Shown one piece after another: positions 21,529 through 31,498 of a DNA stretch of 39,471 nt. The stretch spans positions 129,810 through 169,280 of the forward strand of contig MNCI01023592.1 of NCBI GenBank assembly GCA_015680685.1. Reading direction: 5' to 3'. How positions within the stretch are numbered: the stretch's first letter is position 1; each line of letters starts with the position of its first letter. Both the position numbers and the translations under genes were made by a program. This DNA is from Gnetum montanum. Its lineage: Eukaryota; Streptophyta; Gnetopsida; Gnetales; Gnetaceae. The notes below the pieces were generated by a model. The model was not told the origin of the DNA. It searched no databases and saw only the letters and a program-made list of their open reading frames with translations.

Positions 21529-23359
21529 TACACATGATCATGGTTAGTAGTAGTTGTTTTCATAATAAAAAAACCAAAAGCTCTTTCATCATGTTCCTTA
21601 ATATATTCTCTCTCTCCTATAAGGATTAAGAAAGCATTAAGTAAGCTTTGTTGCCTCACTTATTTAATTGTCATTAGAATCAACTCATGGATTTCATCAA
21701 GTTAATCTACACTCCACACATTTCTTGCTTCATCAAACTAAGCATCATTGTCAAAATTCCAAGGTCTAGTAAGAATTACATTAGTAAAATCTATTTGAAT
21801 CACATCACCCTTCACAACATCATGAAAGCCTCCAATTTTAAATTTCAACGTATATTATTCCCTTACCTCTTGGGAAAAATCTCTATAGAACGAATGCACT
21901 TTAGAAGATCTAGAATAAGGATTAGCTACCAAGCCTAATCTAGAAATTTTCCTAGAATAAATAACATTTTCTTAGGCTTCCCCATTAATCAAAACATGAA
22001 TTCATTCCCCACTAAGTAAACATCTAGCTCCAATCCAAAATAACAATTTTCTATTAGAGTATTCTCCTCTATTCACATTCCCCATGAAAGCATAAGAATT
22101 TAATTCAAAAACTTCCCTAATTCTTGGAACATTATAATTACCTTTAATAAGATCCTAGCTTGATGTCTCCTCCACCTTCATGGTTTACACATCTTTTTCC
22201 TTGGCTTCCTTATGAAGTGGAAATTTTCCATTTCTTGTATTCCCATTCTCCACACTTGAAGCACTAGATTTTTGATAAGCTATTGCCTTGACTTTTACCT
22301 TCTTTGCCTTGGTCCTTCTTGGCTTTACACTTCTCATTGTCTCTTTCAGTCTTCTTGTCATGATCGGCATCCTTGTCTTCAAATTTGTACTTAGATACCT
22401 TTTTAGATTTCAATCCCCTCTGCTTTTCCTTGGAAGTTTATTACTCCTATTTTTGAATTCACTTAATTTATTCTCAACCTTAAATACTAAATCATAAGCC
22501 TCATTAAGGGTTTGTGTCTCATAAAAAGGCTACTCTTGTTGGTATAACATTTTGAGACCTCCTAAAAAGATTAAAGCTTGTTCATATTCTTCCTATTTTA
22601 CCTTATCCTAGTGGAATATATCATAAAATTTAATGTAAAATTATTTGGCATCCTTGTCACCTTGCCTTAGGAATTTCAACTTCATAATAGTCTCTTGTCT
22701 CTAATAAGAATGTTTAAATTTTCTTTTCAACTTATATTTCATCATATTCCAATCTCTAATGGGTTGACCATTATTTCTTTCATAGTCTTAAGATTCATTT
22801 TCTCACCAAGTAGAACTCATATCTTCTATCTAGATTTTGCAATAGGTACCCTCAAGTTAGTTAGTACCTCTTCCAACTAGAAATGCTTCTCAAGTACCTT
22901 TAGCCAACTTGTAAAAGCATTGGTACCATCTACATTATTAAAAGTCTTTAGTTCCATGTATGGAAATCTTGCAACATTTCTAAATGCTCTAGCAAACCTT
23001 GCCTTATATTTCTCATCAAGCTTTCCTAGAGAAGAAGTATTTACCATAGTTAAAGTCCTTGGAATTCTCATTTGAGAAATAGGATTTTCTCCCATCAAAA
23101 TCTTTAACTAATGGGTTCCTACACTTCCATAGCTAGATTATCCTTCTTCATCATCTACTCTATCTCTGCTTGGTTGTGAAGCTTCTTCATCTAAATGTGC
23201 ATGCTCTTCACCTCCATGTGTGTGGATATGGCTAGGACTAGCATTTATGTATACATTTGTGCTAATTTTAGGTAATTTAGCAACCATCATTTGGAAGGTA
23301 GACTTCATGCTCTCCATATCTCTATTTAGTGTTTGAACCTATTTCTTCTTATATGTCAT
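21529..23359 (-). pseudogene. Chromovirus gag and protease region
   Basis: Minus strand from an ATG at 23359 (MTYKKK, stop, VQTLNRDMESMKSTFQMM). Gag core: LGKLDEKYKARFARAFRNVA and FPYMELKTFNNVDGTNAFTS, then WLKVLEKHF (about 23030-22880). The zinc knuckle survives in a shifted frame as CFKCGEWEYKKWKI (about 22265-22225), with the His now Tyr and the last Cys now Ile. Downstream, EVFELNSYAFMGN, LLFWIGARCLLSGE and IGGFHDVVKGDVIQIDFTNV (about 22105-21790) occupy the protease position; WIGARCLLS looks like a decayed D-[ST]-G-A active site. Coding stops at the copia LTR at 21523 and resumes as RT at 15422. Confidence 0.8.
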
Positions 23360-23439
23360 CTGAACTAAATAAAATTCTCAACCAATTCCAAGAAACAATA
23401 AACACAAAGCTCCAAAGCTTTAATCAAAACAAAATTTAA

Positions 23440-23459
23440 CACAAAGCTCTAATAGTAAT
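23440..23459 (-). promoter_or_regulatory. Chromovirus primer-binding site
   Basis: Just inside the 5' LTR the minus strand reads TACTATTAGAGCTTTG, a diverged form of the TGGTATCAGAGC initiator-Met tRNA complement (9 of 12 bases). It supports the LTR edge at 23462. Confidence 0.6.
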
Positions 23460-23461
23460 AA

Positions 23462-24424
23462 TGCAAGAGTATATTTACTTGAATAATTAATAAAATTCAA
23501 ATACTAAATCTAGATATTATGAAAAGACAAAAAAAAAATTAGAAAATAAAAAAAAACTATCTTTAATTATTCAATTACAAGATTACAATAGGGTTCCAAA
23601 AACTCACAAAACATCAAAACCTCTCAAAACACTCAAATAATGCTACAAAGCATGAGGCTTTATAACCATACAATGGTTGTTCGTACTTCAAGACACAAGT
23701 GATAGAGAATATATCCCACAACCTAATACTAAGATTCAAATCAAAGAAGTAAATAAGAGGCAAGAACACATACGCCAATTTGCACACATTAATCCTAGAG
23801 CTTCAACCATACCTACATTCACTTGATGCTCTCTATCACACATGTACCAAGCTCTCCTCCACTTAAGAGCTCTCACCAAGACTTCTCTCACTTTCTAATC
23901 ATTCATAAACATGAAACACCAACATATTTATTAAGAAAACAAGATAAAAACCTAAGAAAATATTCCACAAGCTTAATTTGAAATTTTCATGTTGTTTCAA
24001 TCTTTTTCTTCCATGTCCTAGAAATTTCCCAACTTGGAATGGTCATTTCCAAATATTTTCTAACCATACATGTCATCTCTAGCCTTCTCGAGTCATCTCC
24101 TACATGATTCCAATATTCAAATGAGACATATGCTATTTTTAAAAGATGTCTCCTCCATGGCTGAGACATCTCCTCTTCCTAAAGATGCTTTCTTGAGACA
24201 TTTGCACTATTAGAAAGACATCTTTCCTGAGACATCTCCTTTGTTGGCAAGATGCCTTCTCCAAATATAAGACATCTCCTACTAGACTCAAGACATCTTT
24301 TGTGAAGACTTCAGTCCCATCCAAGAGATCTCCTTGACCTCTAATACGTCTCCACAGAGCCTAAAACCTATAAAACATACACATAGAAAAGAACAAGAGG
24401 ATCAAGAGAGGTGTCTCTACACCA
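23462..24424 (-). repeat. Chromovirus 5' LTR
   Basis: 963 bp; minus strand TGGTGTAGAGACACC to ACTCTTGCA, flanked outside by CTATT (24425-24429). It is aligned with 6086-7034. The AGACATCT/AGATGTCT cluster is at about 24120-24350. Confidence 0.9.
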
Positions 24425-24429
24425 CTATT

Positions 24430-24966
24430 CAAGTTAGTCTATGGTTTATTTTCCTATTAGTAACTTTAGCTTAACCATTTTCTTGGGGATGATATGATGT
24501 GATTAACTTAGATTCAACCCTAATGTGTTACATTAATTTTTTCAAACATTAGCCTTATAAAGTATGTATTGTTATTTGATATGAGTTGTAGTGGAAAGAC
24601 AAACCTCTTTACCACATGCTACTTAAAGAACTTAGCAGTAGTTACTATAGTGTAATCACTTACTATAGCTACTTTAGCCCACCTTGTACAATAGTCTACA
24701 ATAACAAAAAGGTAGGATTTTCTATTCAAAAAATGAGTAATGAGGCCTATAAAGCCAACTTATCATAAATTAAAAGACTTTAGTGGTTATCTCCACTACT
24801 ACGGTCCCTCAAAAGATGTTAATATCCCACCATCTCATTAGTAGCATTTGTAGGATTTGACAAAGTAATGTGCATTATGGAAGAGTGTTAGCCAAAAGTT
24901 TCTAGCCTTGAGAATATTTATAGATATTCTTCTTCCTATGTAGTAACCTCCACATGTCTCTTCATG
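24430..24966 (-). pseudogene. Old gypsy integrase, 5' and core part
   Basis: Minus strand. The zinc-binding part EETCGGYYIGRRISINILKA then FWLTLFHNAHYFVKSYKCY (about 24960-24850) matches CGGHFAGxKTxxKILQAGxYWPTLFxDAHxFVKSCxxCQ. The core VIVDYCTRWAKVAIVSDYT (about 24700-24640) keeps the first catalytic Asp. LISNNNTYFIRLMFEKIN (about 24580) has Asn in place of the second (usual LISDNGTHF). The sequence then runs to the chromovirus target site and resumes at 6080. Upstream gag, protease and RT are absent: the next minus-strand sequence is an LTR, so a deletion or recombination is implied. The NGT/H pattern suggests an Athila/Tat-type gypsy, tentatively. Confidence 0.82.
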
Positions 24967-25540
24967 TGACATCTCATCCCCAGATGTCATGGAAAATGTC
25001 AAATATATGATATATTAGACATTATCCGTACAAAGAAAATATACCAAATGTGAAATATATGTCATATTTGACATTATGTATAAAGGAAATAATAGGGGAA
25101 ATGCAAAAAGAGAAAGAAAAGGATGCTTTATTGATATGGAAAAGTGTATCAAAATCATGCTCTAAGGGTGTTCCTTGGGTTTTCTTCCTTTAACATCTAT
25201 CCCTTAGAGGCAATCTAGCACTACCACCACGATTAGGCCTATAACTTAGCTAGAAGGGATGGCTAGTCCACTTCTTGTCCCACTTCACCTAGCTTCCTGT
25301 GACTTTCCTATACTAGCTCCACCACTCCATGTCAGCATGACCTCTAACCCTGGGTATAAATACTAAAGGTCAAACCCCCAAAGGTTACCTTGAGAGACAC
25401 ATCGATTATTACAACATGCCCTTTCAGGCCTTAATCACAACTACCCTTTCGAGTCTTGTTAAGATGACAATAACACTTGTTATGAAGAGACACCATCTTC
25501 ATTAGGCAACAACATCATTTGGGAATGGGAATGTGACAAG
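24967..25540 (-). repeat. 574-bp LTR, inverted homologue of 4632-5205
   Basis: Reverse complement of the solo LTR type: minus strand starts near TTGTCACATTCCC (first bases mutated), has ATCAATAAAGCATCC in the poly(A) position (about 25130), and ends GAGATGTCA. It is exactly 574 bp, like the solo copy. The flanks TCATG and GGGAG do not match, so it is not a simple solo LTR. It probably is the 5' LTR of an element whose inside was deleted down to the adjoining integrase. Its outer end abuts MATE coding sequence directly. Confidence 0.8.
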
Positions 25541-27551
25541 GGGAGTATGCTAAGTGGTTGATTTCAAGCTTGATTTCTTATGCATTTTTAAGCCACTAGT
25601 GAAGTTTCTACAAACACAAAGCATTGTCATGCCAATGATGCTTAGTTCTGCACTGGCTTTGGTTGTCCATGCACCCCTATGTTGGTACTTGATTTTCAAG
25701 ATTAGGTTAGGAACTAAAGGTATTGCACTATCTATGGCCTTCTCCAGCTGGTTAAATGTTGTATTCCTATCATGCTATATCAAGTTTTCTACTACCTACA
25801 ACAAAACAAGAGCAGAGCTCCAATCTCAAAAGATGCTTTGTATGATATCAACAACTTTCTAATGCTTCTTGCCCCTTCCACATTGATGTTATGGTAGGAA
25901 AATAGTTGAAAATTTCTTCTCTACGGCCTTCTTATCTTGATGTTGATGAAAATATTTTGTTCTTGATTTAAATATACAAAAAGGTATAAACTCTTATTTT
26001 GTTGCTACTGGTACTATAACAGTTTAGAGTGGTGTTCTTATGAAACATTGTTACTCTTTTCTAGCCTATTACCCAACCCAAAGCTTCAAACCTTCATTCT
26101 TTCAATCTACTAAGTAGCTAAATCTATACTTAAATCAATTTCAAATGGACTATTAATCTAATATGTATTCACAATAAAAAATTTCTTCAATATTGTGCAA
26201 CCTCAACACATTTTCATTTGCATACATGATTCCTCGTGGGATTGAATCAGTTGTAAGTTTGCTGCATATGCCGTTTACTTTCTAAAGTTTTCAATAATCA
26301 ATTTTTGAATTAGGTTTTTTTAGTAGGTACAAACCTTTCACTATGAAGCATTGTACTGTGTAGCACAAGGGTTTCAAATGAACTTGGTGCAAGAAATTCA
26401 GAAGGTGCACTGAAAACTATTCGTGCAGCTATATGCATTTCAATTACATAGTCTCTTATTAGAGGAGAAACTTTATTCTCCCTTAATAATGTAGCAATGA
26501 ATAAGAAGTAATTCAATACATGGCTACCATGATGCCCATTCTTGTAATATTAGCCATTATGGATGGCTTACAAGGTGTCTTGTCAGGTATATGCATAAAA
26601 TTTTTGACTCTATGCAATTGGGATAAAGCTAAGATGATGATGCACAACTTTCCCTATATAATTAGAGTTACCCTAGGATGTTGATGATGCTGCATAAATT
26701 TGACAATCGAGATTTAAGAACTAAATTAAATCATTTATATTTTGGCAATCAAGTTCTAAGTACTAGACTAAACCATGCATAGTTTGAGAGCATAGTACTA
26801 TTTCATATTGATCCTGCATTTCACTGGAAAGGTCATTGCATTAGGCTTTTTTTGAAATTTAGTTATTAGTCATGAATCATGTCTAATAGATCTCTATTCT
26901 TATGTAAATGAAATAAAATTCCAATGTCCATTTACAGTAATTGAATCTACCTTGCTTTGCAAGCATCATGAGAGGTTTTGGACAACACAAATTAGGTGTA
27001 ATTGTAAATTTGTTAGCTTATTATATTGTTGGAATTCCCTCTGCAGCAATAATTTCATTTCTACTCCATTATAATGCAAAGGTGAAATTTTTTTAAAATT
27101 TTTGTTCTTTAACAAAATAGTTAAGATGTTATTAGGAACACTATATTATTATTAAGCTACGTGTTGATTCTGAGTCATTATAAACTACATATATATTAGA
27201 CATTTATTTACTTATGCATTTTTTATAAACTAATTTGCCTCACATATTCTTTAAACTTAAAATTAAACTTAAAATACTTGATCTTAAATTTTATTTTTTT
27301 TTATCAAGGTCTCTAGCTTGGAGTTCTAGGTGATCTTACTGTCTTTAGCCACTAGATGCATGGACTGGAAGGCACAAGTAAGTTGTCTCTATCTGGCTAT
27401 AAAACCATTACTTAAGAATGTCAATTAGCACATAGTACTAAATGCAATTTTAATAAGATATTTGGTTTAGGATATAAGATTCTTTATATTTTCATCATAC
27501 ATTTTATAGGCAAAAGAGGCAAAAGTCAGAATGCATGCACAACATTGCTAG
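25541..27551 (+). pseudogene. MATE/DTX efflux transporter, truncated pseudogene
   Basis: The 3' part of a plant multidrug-and-toxic-compound extrusion transporter, a membrane antiporter of the plasma or vacuolar membrane. Exon remnants: 25541-25893 (EYAKWLISSLISYAF, PLVKFLQTQSIVMPMM, INNFLMLLAPSTLM); 26023-about 26107 (LEWCSYETLLLFSSLLPNPK); about 26201-26252 (LNTFSFAYMIPRGIESV); about 26364-26586 (TRVSNELGARN, MMPILVILAIMDGLQGVLSG); 26964-27081 (RGFGQHKLGVIVNLLAYYIV); 27309-27377 (VILLSLATRCMDWKAQ); 27510-27551 (AKEAKVRMHAQHC, stop). Splicing 25893 to 26023 restores Cys in MLCLEW. Defects: frameshifts near 25592 and 25828, stops (for example ACATAG near 26450, probably an old Glu), a GT donor lost near 26108, an AG acceptor lost at 26200, and about ten residues missing near 26490. 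The first half of the protein is absent because an LTR adjoins at 25540. Confidence 0.92.
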
Positions 27552-27719
27552 TGTTTGACATAGACATATCAAAGGTAAAAAATTTTAAAATAATTTATAA
27601 ATGTGGAAAAATAATATCAAATTTCAATGGACAATTCACAATATTTTCATTTGAATAGCAAGATGCATATTAGACTTAACTCAATTTTGTTTCTTGAAGA
27701 CAAGGTGGTAAAACATAGA
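27552..27719. other. Junction between MATE 3' end and copia fragment
   Basis: AT-rich sequence after the MATE stop codon. No LTR, gag or protease of the copia element that follows was recognised, so the copia element lost its 5' end. The exact junction was not found. Confidence 0.4.
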
Positions 27720-27769
27720 ACCATCATTATTGGGATACTATGTAGCAGATATAAAAAGACCTAAAATTT

Positions 27770-27861
27770 CTTAGAAGTAAGCATGTTTTAGATCTTGTGC
27801 ATTCTAATATTTGTCATCCTATGCCAATAAGATCACTTGGTGGGGAATACTACTTTGTTAC
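27770..27861 (+). pseudogene. Copia integrase N-terminal fragment
   Basis: VLDLVHSNICHPMPIRSLGG then EYYFVT, matching the copia pattern LELVHTDxCGPMxxxSLGGxxYFVTFIDD. It ends at the duplicated GTTAC (27857-27861) and continues at 30323. The preceding 50 bp (RYKKT and a stop) is degenerate. Confidence 0.8.
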
Positions 27862-28246
27862 TGTTGGTAACCGTTTGGGACACGACCGCCAACGAGTGTC
27901 CTCAAACAGGATTTAGGTGCCTGCTGGTCTCTGGCAACACCAAGGCCCAGATACCTTCAAATAAACTCAATAGTTAATGTGAGTATGTGTGTGTGTTGTT
28001 GCGGCGTGCGGTTGTGAAAAATGAAACAATTGCGTTATGTGTAAACTATAGATGACTTATCTTAAAGAGATTCAACCAACTTTTCCAAGTACTGTGAGTT
28101 GTTGAGAGTTTCTATTTTGTTCAATTGCCTAGTCTATGCTATCCTTATAATACCTACTTGTAACAAATAAAATTTTGCAAAAATATTTGAGCACAACTCT
28201 GCGAATCTACTTCTAATTTTTCCCAGAGAAAGAGATAGTTCCACAA

Positions 28247-28871
28247 NNNNNNNNNNNNNNNNNNNNNNNNNNNNNNNNNNNNNNNNNNNNNNNNNNNNNN
28301 NNNNNNNNNNNNNNNNNNNNNNNNNNNNNNNNNNNNNNNNNNNNNNNNNNNNNNNNNNNNNNNNNNNNNNNNNNNNNNNNNNNNNNNNNNNNNNNNNNNN
28401 NNNNNNNNNNNNNNNNNNNNNNNNNNNNNNNNNNNNNNNNNNNNNNNNNNNNNNNNNNNNNNNNNNNNNNNNNNNNNNNNNNNNNNNNNNNNNNNNNNNN
28501 NNNNNNNNNNNNNNNNNNNNNNNNNNNNNNNNNNNNNNNNNNNNNNNNNNNNNNNNNNNNNNNNNNNNNNNNNNNNNNNNNNNNNNNNNNNNNNNNNNNN
28601 NNNNNNNNNNNNNNNNNNNNNNNNNNNNNNNNNNNNNNNNNNNNNNNNNNNNNNNNNNNNNNNNNNNNNNNNNNNNNNNNNNNNNNNNNNNNNNNNNNNN
28701 NNNNNNNNNNNNNNNNNNNNNNNNNNNNNNNNNNNNNNNNNNNNNNNNNNNNNNNNNNNNNNNNNNNNNNNNNNNNNNNNNNNNNNNNNNNNNNNNNNNN
28801 NNNNNNNNNNNNNNNNNNNNNNNNNNNNNNNNNNNNNNNNNNNNNNNNNNNNNNNNNNNNNNNNNNNNNNN
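28247..28871. other. Assembly gap (625 N)
   Basis: Undetermined bases inside the 27862-30322 insertion. An LTR edge or primer site may be hidden here. Confidence 0.99.
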
Positions 28872-29090
28872 TTAGATTAAGAGGTAAGTCTAAAATTGTT
28901 CATGCTATTAGCATTGATGACATTGTGTCATTGCTGAATTAAATTAATTAGCAAACCATTTAAAATTTTATTTTTGATGAACTGCAGCTCTGATTTACTG
29001 GCATCGGCCCAAAATATCTCTTGACACCTGTCTCAGTGTGCCTTTGTGTCTTTGTTGCCACGTTTAATTCTGATTTACTGATATTTTACT

Positions 29091-29155
29091 GATATCGCAT
29101 ACCTCCTAACTTTACTGATTTACTGGCATTCTGATTTAATTCGGTATGCGATATC
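29091..29155. repeat. Hairpin with GATATCGCATACC arms
   Basis: Perfect 13-bp inverted arms, GATATCGCATACC at 29091-29103 and GGTATGCGATATC at 29143-29155, with a 39-nt spacer. The arm resembles the GATATCGCGTAC palindrome of family T LTRs. Copies of TGATTTACTGGCAT surround it (about 28990 and 29117). Confidence 0.75.
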
Positions 29156-29191
29156 GAATGCTTCAGCGTCGAGCATGGCTGCTGTTTCGGA

Positions 29192-29674
29192 TTGCAAGTT
29201 CTAGGGCGAATGAAATTTGTGATTGCCATTTTTCATCACCTGAAAAATTTGAAATGCGTTCCTTGTGAAAGCCCAAGCTCATTTGGTGAGGTCGTAGCTA
29301 GAGAATCCCTGCAACAAAGTATTGCAACTCACGGCGGTGGTTGTATTTGCGGCGGATTTATTTTTCAAAAACGTTCTGAGCCATGGAGGCCCCTTTTTGA
29401 GGCACTGGTTATAGGAAAGGGTAAGGTAAGTTACGAAATGACCCTGCAACTGCCCGAAAATCCTCTGTGCAGTGTGCACCTTGCAGATCTTTCTGAGAGC
29501 GTCCGTGATGGAGGTGAAGGCACAGGTCTAAAACAGAAACCCAAAACTAAAGATTTTGTTACTAAAATTAAAAGAATTGCTGCCGTGAAGCTCTCATGGG
29601 AAGCAACAACCTTAGGAGCTCTTCCTGTTGTGGGAAATTTTTTATTACGGCAAGGGTTTGGGTCAATGCGCTGA
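29192..29674 (+). CDS. Unrecognised 160-codon open frame
   Basis: Starts MQVLGRMKFVIAIFHHLKNL and ends GNFLLRQGFGSMR. It has a glycine/cysteine patch (THGGGCICGGFIF), a middle of mixed charge, and no repeats, signal peptide or clear membrane segment. Base composition is richer in G+C and CpG than the surrounding retroelement debris, which suggests it is younger or was under selection more recently. A minus-strand frame (30069-29758, MVIRFEGINSKIFNMEKRWF) lies just downstream and is also hydrophilic. Neither resembles a family I know. It could be a fragment of a host gene carried by the element, or chance. An ATG at about 29175 (MAAVSDCKF) soon meets a stop. Confidence 0.3.
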   Translation: MQVLGRMKFVIAIFHHLKNLKCVPCESPSSFGEVVARESLQQSIATHGGGCICGGFIFQKRSEPWRPLFEALVIGKGKVSYEMTLQLPENPLCSVHLADLSESVRDGGEGTGLKQKPKTKDFVTKIKRIAAVKLSWEATTLGALPVVGNFLLRQGFGSMR

Positions 29675-30322
29675 CAAGAACCATGCCATTTCTTCCAGCG
29701 AGTTGAGAAGGTGCAGCACCACAGGACCGTGATTTCAGAGAAATTTAGGGCCTTTTCCTATTCTGCATCACTTCGTTTTTGCTTTCCCTGCACTTTTTTT
29801 TTCCAGATCTGAAACCTTCCACAGTTATGAGCGTCTGAACCAGGGTCGTGATTTGAATGCATTTTCAATGGAGAAAATTCAGAATGCAGGCCTACGTCGT
29901 TTATGAAATGATCTCTATTTTTTGGTTTTGCTGTTTTCACTTCTTCAGAGATTACAACTCGTATCTTCTCCATTTCCGTGACTCTCACCCTGGGTAACCT
30001 TTGAAGCTCGAACCAACGTTTCTCCATATTAAAAATTTTACTGTTTATTCCTTCAAACCTTATCACCACCTCCTTGAGAGACTAAAAAAAATGCTACAGT
30101 AGTATATCCTCTCTCCTTTTAAAAAAAAAATATTTTTGGACTATTGTATGTAGCAACATGATTATTCCTAGTATTCTTTGTTTTCCACACCAATATTCCA
30201 TTTTGGGCCACCCCCTAGATTCCATACCAATGATATGAAATAACACATTCACATTCTCCTACTCTTACAATAATGTTCAAGATGAGTCTTATTGTTCCAT
30301 AGAATGGCCAAATGTGCCAACA

Positions 30323-30650
30323 GTTACATTTATTGATGATCACTCCAAAAAGATGTGCTTATACACCTTGACAATGAAATACCAAGTGGTAGATATGTTC
30401 AAGCAATTCCATCCAAGTGTAGAAAGAGACTAGTAGGATGTTGAAGTGTATCAAAATAGAACAATAGAGGTGAATAATTGAGAGCATTCTTTGAGTATTG
30501 CAAGAGTCATGGTATCTAGCACCAAAAGACTCCTTCAAAGACTCCTCAGCTAAATGTTCTAGCTAAAAGGATTAACCAGACTATTGTGGAAAATTCCAAG
30601 AGTATGTTGGCACTTGCAAAGTTATCCAAAACCTTTTGGGAAGAAGTAGT
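30323..30650 (+). pseudogene. Copia integrase core fragment
   Basis: VTFIDDHSKKMCLYTLTMKY (catalytic Asp of the FIDD motif kept), then degenerate sequence, then QTPQLNVLAKRINQTIVENS and MLALAKLSKTFWEEVV, matching the TPQQNGVxERxNRTLxExARxML segment; the catalytic Glu position (AKR in place of VER) is altered. Continues at 37806. Confidence 0.85.
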
Positions 30651-31483
30651 TGATGAGTGGAGAGATACCCCTACACTCAACCATACGAATATGAGCGTAG
30701 CACGCGAGATCCAGTCAAACTCCACAGACTAAGTGCCTACACGCCCCATGGAACACTTAGGGTTAATCATTCATTGTCTTCACAGACTTACTTGTAGTTG
30801 TCATGATGTATGGTTAAGTAAGTCTGAGGTATATGATTTTTATGCTTTTTATGTTTTTTTCTCCTATGCTAACAAGGTGAAGGGTTGAGAAACTAAGTAC
30901 TAACTCTAACTAATGAACTAAGTCTAAATTAACCTAGCATCAGCATTCATTCCCACTTACCGTACACACCCTAAACCAATGCAATCGTGGTTACCAAATG
31001 CTAATCGTTGTTGGGATTACCACACGTAACGCACGTGCTCGAAGTGGTCGTACTGAGGCAGTTAACTATGAGAGAAGGGTTGAGAGAGATAATAAAACAA
31101 TTAAATAACAAATAATAAATAACAGTAATAAAATCCTAATTAGCCTATTTCATGCACTGCAAGGTTTATCCAAGAAGCTCATCTTTATTTCCGTACACAA
31201 ACTTGTGTTCAGGTACAATGTTTACTCAAATAAAGATCCGTTCACTTTAGGACTTCTACTGCGAGCACATGGAAAATATTCTATCTCTAGAGTGATCAAT
31301 CTACCAGAGTTTCCCTACTGTCTAGCCTAGGATGATGAAATAAGGGAGAGCCGCCTCTTATTTATAGATATGATGGCGCACTGCGATATCGCGTACGTGA
31401 TATCGCAAGGGAATATGCGATATTGCGTACGCGATATCGTGAGGAATGTAATATCGTGGCCCATGCGATATCGCGTCCCATCA
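30651..31483 (-). repeat. Family T 3' LTR (30651 element)
   Basis: 833 bp; minus strand TGATGGGACGCGATATCGCA to CTCCACTCATCA. TATAAATA at 31366-31359. The GATATC palindrome array occupies about 31385-31478. Highly similar to 36946-37800. Confidence 0.92.
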
Positions 31484-31498
31484 TACCCCCATGACTAA
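31484..31498 (-). promoter_or_regulatory. Polypurine tract
   Basis: Minus strand TTAGTCATGGGGGTA abuts the 3' LTR. An exact 15-bp copy occurs 547 bp upstream in the element at 32045-32031. Confidence 0.65.

Larger units (their letters stand above)
6086..24424 (-). mobile_element. Ty3/gypsy chromovirus (Reina-like), nested and decayed
   Basis: LTRs at 6086-7034 (3') and 23462-24424 (5') are clearly homologous over their length, and the element is flanked by identical CTATT at 6081-6085 and 24425-24429. Between them, on the minus strand, lie gag-protease (23359-21530), RT (15420-14372), and RNase H, integrase and chromodomain (8853-7100). Two later elements interrupt it (8859-14366 and 15428-21523). 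Without them the element is about 6.7 kb, a normal chromovirus size. The chromodomain and the integrase C-terminal GDLVCVHLKK block place it among chromoviruses. The Reina-like label rests on the RT segment AYQMAPNQWAKLKRQVEELL and is tentative. Many stops and frameshifts make it inactive. Confidence 0.9.
27862..30322. mobile_element. Unclassified insertion, TG...CA ends, TSD GTTAC
   Basis: 2461 bp including 625 N. It begins TGTTGGTAACCGTTTGGG and ends AATGTGCCAACA, so the tips are inverted (TGTTGG/CCAACA), and is flanked by GTTAC at 27857-27861 and 30323-30327. The flank cuts one copia codon pair (Val-Thr), strong support for insertion. The first 385 bp look LTR-like (ATAAAATTTTG poly(A)-type signal near 28170), but the last 400 bp are not a copy of the first, so two LTRs are not present as assembled. 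It could be an LTR element with a misassembled or replaced end, or a DNA transposon. It holds an unusually CpG-containing central block with an open frame at 29192-29674. Confidence 0.6.

Noticed and set aside
25541-27551. Functional MATE gene
   Set aside because: Two frameshifts, several stops, lost splice sites and a missing N-terminal half.
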